Shown: piece by piece, positions 24,999-32,630 of the stretch
Position numbering within the stretch: the stretch's first letter is position 1
How the letters are laid out: every line of letters starts with the position of its first letter
NCBI GenBank assembly: GCA_017435865.1
Contig: JAFSEF010000079.1
Location: 1-47,812, forward strand
DNA: 47,812 nucleotides
Direction: 5' to 3'
Source: Clostridia bacterium
GTDB taxonomy: Bacteria > Bacillota > Clostridia > Oscillospirales > Acutalibacteraceae
Position numbers and translations under genes: made by a program
The notes under the pieces: model-generated
Databases searched by the model: none
Told to the model about the DNA's origin: nothing
What the model saw: the letters and a program-made list of their open reading frames with translations, nothing else

Positions 24999-25027
24999 AT
25001 TGTAACAAATTCAAAACCAAATTGCAA
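24999..25027 (-). promoter_or_regulatory. Promoter of recG-luxS
   Basis: On the minus strand TTGCAA (25022-25027), a 17-bp spacer and TACAAT (24999-25004), 30 bp upstream of the recG start. Confidence 0.7.
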
Positions 25028-25097
25028 GAATACCGCACTGTGTTCAACAAAAAAAGAAAGATAAAAAATACTTTACACATGCTTTTACAGAAAATGC

Positions 25098-25126
25098 TTG
25101 TTTTCTATGTTACATTGTGTTATACT
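25098..25126 (+). promoter_or_regulatory. Promoter of the 607-aa membrane protein gene
   Basis: TTGTTT (25098-25103), a 17-bp spacer and TATACT (25121-25126), 33 bp upstream of the chosen start. Confidence 0.65.
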
Positions 25127-25159
25127 TTTAAATATTATTATTATCGGGAGTTGAAAATA

Positions 25160-26983
25160 ATGGATCCTATCAAAGTTGACTTTTCCGACAGCGGTAAGAA
25201 AAAGAGCGTCAAAGAAGTTCTGATTCCACCCGAAAAAGCCGGACTGAAAATCGCAATCAACATCATTCTCACCCTCATTGCAGCTGTGGTTATTTATTAC
25301 TTCATGCTGCCGCCCATGAATCCGAAAGCATATGAATTTTACATTTACTTTGCTTCGATTTTCGGCGTATATGTAGCAAGTGCTTTCCTCACCAGCGGTG
25401 CATTCGCCAAACCCGAATACATCCCCTATGCAAGACGTCAGTCCATTGCACCCATCGCAGTGGTTCTTGTCATCGGCCTTGTGGCAGGTATCGGTTACCT
25501 TGTATCTTCTCCGTTCTTCCGTGCCAAGGATTACAGCCAGATCCTGCAGTTCGAAGAAAGTGACGACATTTCCGATGTTATCACCATCATCTCCGACACC
25601 GAAGAAGCATTCAAGAACATTCCCCTGATCGACAAGGCTTCCGCAGAAGCTCTTGCCGACAAGCAGCTCGGTGACTTTGCAAAGCTGAGTGCAGGTTATG
25701 AATCTCAGTTTGAACTGCTCACCAACGATTCCACACAGATCAACTATCACGGTGTTCCCTACCGTGTATATCCGCTGCAGTATGCTGACCTTTTCAAGTG
25801 GTTCCTCAACTCTGTGGTTGACACTGATGAATACGAAGGTATTCCCGGTTATGTCCTTGTCAACATGAACAGCCAGGAAGCTGAACTTGTTACGGCATAT
25901 GACATCAAGTACTCCACTGCAGAACACTTCAACGAATTCCTTGCAAGAAAACTCCGTTTTGAATATCCGACCTATCTGTTCGGTGAAATTTCTTTCGAAG
26001 TTGACGAAGAAGGCTATCCCTACTGGATCGTTGAATGCCTTGACAAGACCATCGGTCTGTTTGGCGGTGAAGATGTTATCGGCATTCTCAAGGTCGACGC
26101 ACAGACCGGTGAATGCGTGGAATACGGTCTTGAAGAGCTCACGGCTGACAATTCCGAAATTTCCTGGATCGACCAGGCATACGATGCAGACCTGCTTGTC
26201 AAGCAGTACAACTACTACGGTAACTACAACGGCGGTTTCTGGAACTCCCTGATCGGTCAGTCCAACGTCCGCAAGTCCAGTGACGGTTATTCTTTCCTTG
26301 CCAACGAAGATGACGTGTATCTGTATACAGGTGTTACATCCGTTACAGGTGACCAGTCCATTCTCGGCTTCCTGCTGATCAACCAGCGTACCAAGGATGC
26401 TTACTTCTACCCCACCACCGGTGCTACCGAAAAGAGTGCACAGGCTTCCGCAAACGGTAAAGTTTCGGATAAGGGCTGGCTGGCAACCTTCCCGCTGCTG
26501 CTGAACATCGACGGCGAACCGACTTACTTCATGTCCCTGAAAGACTCTTCACAGCTCGTTAAGACCTTTGCCATGGTTAACGTACAGCAGTACTCCGTTG
26601 TGGCTATTTCTCCCAACGAAGATGCTGACCTCGGTGATTGCCTGCAGGCTTACATCAGCGAAATGGCAAAGAACGGTGTCGAACTTGACATCAGCGGCAA
26701 CTTTGAAGACATCGGCAACGGCACCGATTCCGACAACGAACCTGTAACGGGTGAAACAGTCAGCGGTGTACTGACCGATATCCGCACACAGACCGTTGCG
26801 GGCACAACCTACTACTACCTGTCCTTCGACAACACCGTTTATTACAGAGTCAGTGCAAGCCTCAACGGTGAAGCTGTTCTTTTCAATATCGGCGACACCA
26901 TCACCCTGACTGCCGCCACGGAAACAGAAGACACCATCATTCCTGCCGACGATGCAGCTTTCGCTGCCGCCGCAGCAGAATAA
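25160..26983 (+). CDS. Membrane-anchored protein of 607 aa with large outer domain, function unknown
   Basis: I do not recognise this protein. After a short basic-acidic N-terminus come three membrane segments (about 29-50, 58-78, 98-117). A region of nearly 490 residues follows that should face outside by the positive-inside rule (ARRQ lies between TM2 and TM3). Patches such as GILKVDAQTGECVEYG resemble PepSY-type strands, but this is weak. The tail is rich in Ala, Thr and acidic residues. The start ATG has GGGAG at 9 bp; longer upstream readings lack a site. It has its own promoter and terminator. Codons are strongly C-ended, suggesting high expression. Confidence 0.85.
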   Translation: MDPIKVDFSDSGKKKSVKEVLIPPEKAGLKIAINIILTLIAAVVIYYFMLPPMNPKAYEFYIYFASIFGVYVASAFLTSGAFAKPEYIPYARRQSIAPIAVVLVIGLVAGIGYLVSSPFFRAKDYSQILQFEESDDISDVITIISDTEEAFKNIPLIDKASAEALADKQLGDFAKLSAGYESQFELLTNDSTQINYHGVPYRVYPLQYADLFKWFLNSVVDTDEYEGIPGYVLVNMNSQEAELVTAYDIKYSTAEHFNEFLARKLRFEYPTYLFGEISFEVDEEGYPYWIVECLDKTIGLFGGEDVIGILKVDAQTGECVEYGLEELTADNSEISWIDQAYDADLLVKQYNYYGNYNGGFWNSLIGQSNVRKSSDGYSFLANEDDVYLYTGVTSVTGDQSILGFLLINQRTKDAYFYPTTGATEKSAQASANGKVSDKGWLATFPLLLNIDGEPTYFMSLKDSSQLVKTFAMVNVQQYSVVAISPNEDADLGDCLQAYISEMAKNGVELDISGNFEDIGNGTDSDNEPVTGETVSGVLTDIRTQTVAGTTYYYLSFDNTVYYRVSASLNGEAVLFNIGDTITLTAATETEDTIIPADDAAFAAAAAE

Positions 26984-27004
26984 ACACAAGCGAATAACAA
27001 CACA

Positions 27005-27045
27005 CCGGAGACACTTTTTTGCAGAAGTTGTCTCCGGTTTTTTTC
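27005..27045 (+). terminator. Terminator of the 607-aa membrane protein gene
   Basis: A perfect 9-bp stem (CCGGAGACA 27005-27013 with its complement 27029-27037) is followed by seven T and more. Confidence 0.92.
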
Positions 27046-27072
27046 ATTCATTCCACAACTTTTTGTAAAATA

Positions 27073-27109
27073 CAAAAAATGACACCTTCAACATTTGAAA
27101 GTGTCATAG
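27073..27109 (-). terminator. Terminator of the pyk-EcsC-like genes
   Basis: A stem ATGACAC/GTGTCAT with one internal mismatch and a TTC/GAA inner pair (27080-27108) is followed on the minus strand by TTTTTTG. Confidence 0.8.
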
Positions 27110-27112
27110 TGA

Positions 27113-27961
27113 TTATTTTCTTTTGAACATTCCGGCAAGTTTTTCTTTGATGACCTGTTCTTCCGTATGTTCGATCTCCACGGTGAAATTCATGTGTTCG
27201 ATAGTGTCGAGATCTCTTCTGAATTCTTCATCCGTATACGAAAAACAAGCCTTATCAAGCACACCCTGCAATCGGTTTGCCATCGGCAGCATAGAAGCAA
27301 AATTCATGCCGCCTGCAATCACACCGCCGATAACGGGGATGATCTTTGTGATTCCCTTTGCAACCGTGGATTTTGTGACCTTTGCTCCCATGACTTTGCC
27401 GATCTGCCAGATCATCGGGTACCAGAATGTTTTTGACAATGCTTTCTGCGGCAGTGCTTTCACAACACCTTTTGTTGCCTGCGAAGCAATGACTCTCACA
27501 CCTGCAGCGGCATCGGGCACCTCAAACATGACACCGCAATACAACAGCAGTCTGCTTTTGCCTTCCTCGTCAATGAAGCCGTTTTTCTGCAGGTCCTTTG
27601 CACCGTACAGGTAAGACAACTCCTGTGCAAGACGTAGTGCCATACCGAAGAACTGCAGAATATCGGCAGGAACCATGGCTGCCATCGCAAGACCGCCCGG
27701 AATCCCTGCAACAAAAGAAGCAGCCGATGACTGGCTTGTTCTTTTCAGAATTTGTTTTCCTGCAAGCTGCGTAAGCATTTTCTTGGGTACATTTGCCTGC
27801 ACGGGACCATAGTCAAAAATGTCCTGCAGAACAACATTTTCACCTGCGAAGACTTCCGTAAGAAACTTCTTTCTGTCAACCGGAACCCCCGGAATCTGCA
27901 ATGCGGTTGTGATGATCTTATCTAAAGAGAGATCTTTTCCGCTTTTTACTTCATGATTCAT
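27113..27961 (-). CDS. EcsC-like hypothetical protein
   Basis: Protein of 282 residues. Its middle (FVAGIPGGLAMAAMVPADIL, then FFGMALRLAQELSYLYGA) resembles EcsC-family proteins, which are poorly understood and often peripheral to membranes. A second Gly-rich hydrophobic stretch (GITKIIPVIGGVIAGGMNFA) lies near residues 205-230. The tail is charged. The start is the ATG after AGAGG; a GTG six codons earlier is possible. It follows pyruvate kinase by about 33 bp and is probably read from the same transcript. Family assignment is from memory of the motif style only. Confidence 0.7.
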   Translation of the reverse strand: MNHEVKSGKDLSLDKIITTALQIPGVPVDRKKFLTEVFAGENVVLQDIFDYGPVQANVPKKMLTQLAGKQILKRTSQSSAASFVAGIPGGLAMAAMVPADILQFFGMALRLAQELSYLYGAKDLQKNGFIDEEGKSRLLLYCGVMFEVPDAAAGVRVIASQATKGVVKALPQKALSKTFWYPMIWQIGKVMGAKVTKSTVAKGITKIIPVIGGVIAGGMNFASMLPMANRLQGVLDKACFSYTDEEFRRDLDTIEHMNFTVEIEHTEEQVIKEKLAGMFKRK

Positions 27962-27994
27962 TTTTACCTCTTGTCTCACTGCCGGGCGAAAAAT

Positions 27995-29407
27995 TTATAC
28001 TGTGAACACTCTCAGAGTGTTGGTATGATCGGTGATGGGCATACCTGCAACAATAACAACACGGTCACCACGGGTAACAAGGTCATTCTGTTTTGCACAG
28101 TCAATGGCATGTTGGAACAGACGATCGTTGTCGACCTGATTGAGAGCCAGCACAGGTTCAATACCCCAGGAAAGAGAAAGCTGATGGAAGGTCTTGTCCT
28201 CGGGTGTTGCAGCGACAATAACTTCAGCAGGACGGAACTTGGAAACGCGACGTGCGGTTCTGCCTGTTTTGGTAACAACCAGGATGGCTCTTGCGGTCAT
28301 ATCTCTTGCCGTGGTGCAGGCTGCATCACAGATGGCATTGGAAATATCCGTAAAATCAATTTCGTGTTTCAGTCCGCGGAACACATTCAGTTCTGCAGCT
28401 TCCATGTCTGCCTGACGAACGATCTTTGCCATGTATTTGACAACATGGGCAGGATCGACACCCATTGCGGTTTCGCCCGAAAGCATAACCGCGGACGTAC
28501 CGTCAAACACGGCATTTGCAACGTCACTGATTTCTGCACGGGTGGGCATCGGGCTTTCGATCATGGATTCAAGCATCTGCGTTGCGGTGATGACCATTTT
28601 GCCGGACTGATAACATTTGCGGATGAAACGCTTCTGGATACCGGGCAGTTTTTCAAAATCAACTTCAACACCCATATCACCGCGTGCAACCATGATACCG
28701 TCTGCTTCACGCAGAATCTCATCAAAATTGTTGACACCCTCAATGTTTTCGATTTTTGCAATGATGCGGATGGAATGTCCGCCGTAGTAGTCAAGCAGCT
28801 TACGCAGTGCAATGACATCGTCTGCACGACGCACAAAAGAAGCGGCAATAAAATCAACATCCTTTTCAATGCCGAAAAGAATATCCTTTTTGTCCTGTTC
28901 ACTGATATAAGGCATATCGAGCGATACCATCGGGACGTTGATGCTCTTGCGTGAACGAAGATCGCCGCCTGCAAGAACGGTGCAATGAATTTCGGTTTCT
29001 TCGGTGCTCTCAACGCGAAGCTGAATTTTTCCGTCATCAATCAGAATGCGATAACCGGGCTGCATCTGACGGGGCAGGTCGGCATATGTAACGGAAACAA
29101 TTTCACTTGTGCCTTCGATATCTCTTGTTGTCAGCGTAAATGCGTCTCCGTTTTTCAGCTCCACACAATCATCCTTTACAAGGCGGATGCGGATTTCGGG
29201 GCCTTTTGTATCAAGCAGGACAGCGGCAGGCAGGTTGAGTCTGTCGCGGACCTTGCGAAAGCGGTCGATCATGGCAGCGTGCTGCTCATGCGATCCGTGT
29301 GAAAAATTCAGTCTTGCAACATTCATGCCGTTTTTCAGCATTTCCTCCATAACAGCTTCGCTGCTGCTTGCAGGACCGAGTGTACATACAATTTTTGTTC
29401 TGCGCAT
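27995..29407 (-). CDS. pyk: Pyruvate kinase
   Basis: Pyruvate kinase makes pyruvate and ATP from PEP in the last step of glycolysis. The 470-residue protein has the N-terminal RRTKIVCTLGPAS, NFSHGSHEQH, LLDTKGPEIRI and the active-site region IMVARGDMGVEV, plus MLSGETAMG. It lacks the extra C-terminal PEP-utiliser domain found in Bacillus Pyk. AAAGGAG lies 11 bp before the ATG. The downstream EcsC-like gene is likely cotranscribed. Confidence 0.97.
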   Translation of the reverse strand: MRRTKIVCTLGPASSSEAVMEEMLKNGMNVARLNFSHGSHEQHAAMIDRFRKVRDRLNLPAAVLLDTKGPEIRIRLVKDDCVELKNGDAFTLTTRDIEGTSEIVSVTYADLPRQMQPGYRILIDDGKIQLRVESTEETEIHCTVLAGGDLRSRKSINVPMVSLDMPYISEQDKKDILFGIEKDVDFIAASFVRRADDVIALRKLLDYYGGHSIRIIAKIENIEGVNNFDEILREADGIMVARGDMGVEVDFEKLPGIQKRFIRKCYQSGKMVITATQMLESMIESPMPTRAEISDVANAVFDGTSAVMLSGETAMGVDPAHVVKYMAKIVRQADMEAAELNVFRGLKHEIDFTDISNAICDAACTTARDMTARAILVVTKTGRTARRVSKFRPAEVIVAATPEDKTFHQLSLSWGIEPVLALNQVDNDRLFQHAIDCAKQNDLVTRGDRVVIVAGMPITDHTNTLRVFTV

Positions 29408-29477
29408 AAAAAAAGTTCTCCTTTATTTAAAAAGCCGATAAAAACACGTCCGTAGATTTATAAAAACGGATCACAAC

Positions 29478-30134
29478 TTATTTTATTCTTTTAAGAAATG
29501 CATCTGCTGTATTATGACGTGCAAAAACGATGATATGATCATCCTTTCTGAACATATACTGTGCACCGGGCATGGTCAGCACACTGCCGTCCGGCTCTTT
29601 GATACCCAGTATATTCAGGCCGTAAGCATTACGCATATCAAGTTCACGGACGGTCTTGCCGACCCATGCACTCATGATGGGCATTTCATAAACGCCTGCA
29701 TCATCACAAATGCTGAAATAGTCGTACAGGTTGTTTGCACTGTAGCGAACGGCAAGTTTGGCTGCCAGTTCCCGTTCGGGATTCCAGACTTCATCAGCCC
29801 CGTTGCGTAACAGGAATTTTTCCTGAATGGCACTGCCGCACTTGCTGACAACCCACTTGGCACCGAGTTCTTTGAGCAGAAGGGTAACTTCGAGGCTACT
29901 CTGAAACTCTTCACCCATACAGACAAAACAGACATCAAAGTCCTCCACCCCCAGCGAACGCAAAACTTCTTCGTTGCGGCAATCCCCGATCTGCGCTTCA
30001 TCGGCATAGGGCAATGCCTGCTGTACATTATTTTCGTTGCGGTCTATGATCATGACTTCGTCCCCCAGCTCGTGGAACTTGCGTGCGAGCTGCGTTCCGA
30101 AGCGTCCCAGACCGACGATCAGAATTGATTTCAT
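29478..30134 (-). CDS. KtrA/TrkA-type potassium uptake regulatory subunit
   Basis: This cytosolic gating subunit of a Ktr/Trk potassium channel has 218 residues. The RCK_N (TrkA-N) Rossmann domain starts ILIVGLGRFGTQLA with the GxGxxG loop and D31 (MIIDRN). A C-terminal RCK_C domain (about 135-218) follows. It lies 37 bp downstream of the trkH-type gene with AAAGGAGAG before the ATG, and the pair encodes a full uptake system. Nucleotide binding (ATP/ADP or NAD) usually controls the channel. c-di-AMP control is common in Firmicutes but cannot be read here. Confidence 0.93.
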   Translation of the reverse strand: MKSILIVGLGRFGTQLARKFHELGDEVMIIDRNENNVQQALPYADEAQIGDCRNEEVLRSLGVEDFDVCFVCMGEEFQSSLEVTLLLKELGAKWVVSKCGSAIQEKFLLRNGADEVWNPERELAAKLAVRYSANNLYDYFSICDDAGVYEMPIMSAWVGKTVRELDMRNAYGLNILGIKEPDGSVLTMPGAQYMFRKDDHIIVFARHNTADAFLKRIK

Positions 30135-30171
30135 GGAAATGATTCTCTCCTTTCGGGAGTTGATTTAAAAC

Positions 30172-31527
30172 TTAACCGACCAATACTTCCTCTTCGGGCT
30201 TTATGATCGCAGAGGGAATTTTCTTTTCGGTAAACAGCAGCACGAAGGACATACTGCCCACTCTGCCGCAGAACATCAGAAACGCCAGCAACAACTGACT
30301 TGCGGGCAACAGCGTTTCCCCGATGGTAAAGACGGACAAACCGACCGTTGCGATCGCGGAAATGACCGTAAAGAGTGCATCCGACAGCGACAGCTCCGGC
30401 TGCAAAAGCAGAATGGCTGTCAGCACCCCAACGGCAAGCGTGATATTGACCATCACGACCGATACCGCTTTTTTGACGGCTTCTTCAGGCAAACGTCTGC
30501 CGAAGACATTGCGGCTGCCGGAATTGGTGAGGTTTGCGCGTGCGGCAATAAACAAAACGGCAACGGTGACGGTCTTGATACCGCCTGCTGTGGATCCGGG
30601 GCTGCCGCCGATGAACATCAGCAGATCCGTCATCAGAATCCCCGCGGGGGACATGGCTGCAAGGTCTACACTGTTCATGCCTGCCGTACGCGGTGACACG
30701 GAACAGAAAAAGGAATTGAGCAACCGCTGTCCGATGTGCATATGCTGCATACTCGCGTTCTTTTCGGAGAAGAAAAACAAAACCGTTCCGCCGATCAGCA
30801 AAAAAGCGGAAAAGGTCAGTGCGAGTTTTGCGTGCAACGAATATTTTTTGAAATTCTTTTTGTTTTCTATAATGTCCTGCCATACAAAAAAACCGATTCC
30901 GCCGATGATAACAAGGGCACTGAGTGTCAGCAGCACAAGCGGATTGTCATAGTACCCCGTCACGGAAGCATAGGCACCAAAGTCTTTGCCGAGGATATCA
31001 AACCCTGCATTGCAGAACGCAGATACCGCATGAAAGACGGCATACCATATCCCCTTTGCCCCGAACTGCGGCACAAACACAAAGGACAACAGCAAGGCCC
31101 CTGCGGCTTCCGTCAGCAAAGAACCGAACAGAAGGGTACGGAACAGTTTTGCAACACCGCCGAGTTTTGCAGCATTGACACTGTCACGCAAAAGTCCCCT
31201 TGCACGCAGGCTCATGTGTTTGCCGCTGACAATGGAAAAAAGGGCAAAAACGGACATGAATCCCAGACCGCCGATCTGAATCAGGCACAGGATCACACTC
31301 TGTCCGAACAAAGACCATCCCGTTGCCGTATCCACAGTAACAAGACCCGTCACACAGGTGGCGGAAACAGCCGTGAACAATGCGGTCAGAGGATCATTTG
31401 CTTCCCCCGTTGCACTTGCCATCGGCGTACACAGCAAAAGTGTTCCCAGCGATATGATTGCAAGATAACCGCCTGCAATCAACCGTGAACAACTCATTTT
31501 ACGAAAAACTGAAAAAAACTTTTTCAT
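30172..31527 (-). CDS. KtrB/TrkH-type potassium channel subunit
   Basis: This integral membrane potassium transporter of 451 residues has four pore loops carrying the selectivity-filter glycines: TCVTGLVTVD, CNAGFDILG, PRTAGMNSVD and the last filter region. The conserved GGSPGSTAGGIKT stretch also follows. The start is the ATG overlapping the stop of the upstream protease gene by one base (TGATG), so translation is probably coupled; a longer reading lacks a ribosome binding site. The last gene of the run encodes its regulatory subunit. Confidence 0.93.
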   Translation of the reverse strand: MKKFFSVFRKMSCSRLIAGGYLAIISLGTLLLCTPMASATGEANDPLTALFTAVSATCVTGLVTVDTATGWSLFGQSVILCLIQIGGLGFMSVFALFSIVSGKHMSLRARGLLRDSVNAAKLGGVAKLFRTLLFGSLLTEAAGALLLSFVFVPQFGAKGIWYAVFHAVSAFCNAGFDILGKDFGAYASVTGYYDNPLVLLTLSALVIIGGIGFFVWQDIIENKKNFKKYSLHAKLALTFSAFLLIGGTVLFFFSEKNASMQHMHIGQRLLNSFFCSVSPRTAGMNSVDLAAMSPAGILMTDLLMFIGGSPGSTAGGIKTVTVAVLFIAARANLTNSGSRNVFGRRLPEEAVKKAVSVVMVNITLAVGVLTAILLLQPELSLSDALFTVISAIATVGLSVFTIGETLLPASQLLLAFLMFCGRVGSMSFVLLFTEKKIPSAIIKPEEEVLVG

Positions 31528-32591
31528 CAGTACATAGTCCCGCTTGAAAAATAATAAAACAGATTGCCGACCGATTCGGAAAACCACTCATAAAAGCCGA
31601 CAATATCCATCAGAATGGCATATACATAATATCCCAACGAGATAAAAACAGGCGGTGCACACAACACAAGAGAGGTCTTGTGCATCATAAAACGGAATTT
31701 TGACGGACGCAGACGGAAGAATGCACGGTTGCGGCTGACATACACAATCAGACAAATCGCACCGACAATCATGGAAACGTTCATAATCACCGTCAGGTAT
31801 ATCGTTGCGGCAGTTTCACCTGCAGCAGACTGCACAACCGATTGCAGCAGGGCAAAAAAGTTATTCAGAAAATGAATACCGATGCTGCACCACATGGAAC
31901 CCGTCACAATCGTACAATAACCGAGAATGATTCCCACAAGGAATGCAAACGGCACCTGCAGCATATTGCCGTGGATCATGCCGAACAAAAAGGCACTGAC
32001 AAGAATGGCAAACCAGTCACCGTAACGGCGAAGAGACTGCATGACAACACCACGGTAAGCAAATTCTTCGAACAAGGCAGGCAGTACCGCAGATCGCAGC
32101 ACCTGCAATAAAAGAATGGAAGGTGTAAGCGTAATAAGCTCCGTTTCCTGCTGCATGGAATAAAAATCGAGTCCGAAACTCGACATGATGATATACAGAT
32201 AAGAAACAATGCTGTTTACAACATAACAAAGTCCCAGTCCGCCGAACAGCAGCAGGGATGTATTGACGGGATCATACACCGACCCCAACGGAAGACTTTT
32301 GAGAATCCCTTTCTTGTGCATCACAAAAAAGACAAGCACAAAAGGCAGAAATACACAAAAAGAAGTATAGACCATATCAATGACAAGCCCGAACAGCTCG
32401 TCATTGATATAGCGATTATAAATGTCTGTATTATAAGAAAGCAAAGTGGACAACAGGCTGCTGCCGCAAATCTGCAACAGCATCCCGACACCGATGAGCA
32501 AAGCAACAACAAAAAGTCGCTTCTGTTCCTTTGCATAGGGACGCAAAGGTCTTATCGGCTGATTCATTTCTGCAACGGTATAACCGTTCAC
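31527..32591 (-). CDS. CPBP-family intramembrane metalloprotease
   Basis: This multi-pass membrane protein of 354 residues has the CPBP/Abi motifs in order: FEEFAYRG (EExxxR), FGMIHGN (FxxxH) and HFLNN (HxxxN). Family members process prenylated or bacteriocin-type substrates or scaffold complexes. The start is a GTG with GGAGGAA at 8 bp. It sits 39 bp after secA and overlaps trkH by one base. Its place between secretion and potassium uptake genes gives no clear clue to its substrate. Confidence 0.9.
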   Translation of the reverse strand: MNGYTVAEMNQPIRPLRPYAKEQKRLFVVALLIGVGMLLQICGSSLLSTLLSYNTDIYNRYINDELFGLVIDMVYTSFCVFLPFVLVFFVMHKKGILKSLPLGSVYDPVNTSLLLFGGLGLCYVVNSIVSYLYIIMSSFGLDFYSMQQETELITLTPSILLLQVLRSAVLPALFEEFAYRGVVMQSLRRYGDWFAILVSAFLFGMIHGNMLQVPFAFLVGIILGYCTIVTGSMWCSIGIHFLNNFFALLQSVVQSAAGETAATIYLTVIMNVSMIVGAICLIVYVSRNRAFFRLRPSKFRFMMHKTSLVLCAPPVFISLGYYVYAILMDIVGFYEWFSESVGNLFYYFSSGTMY

Positions 32592-32630
32592 TTGTGTTCC
32601 TCCATTTCGGAAACTGACGAAAAAGATAGC

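Noticed and set aside
24950-25159. 70-codon N-terminal extension of the 607-aa membrane protein
   Set aside because: It covers the promoter and lacks a ribosome binding site; the downstream ATG has GGGAG.
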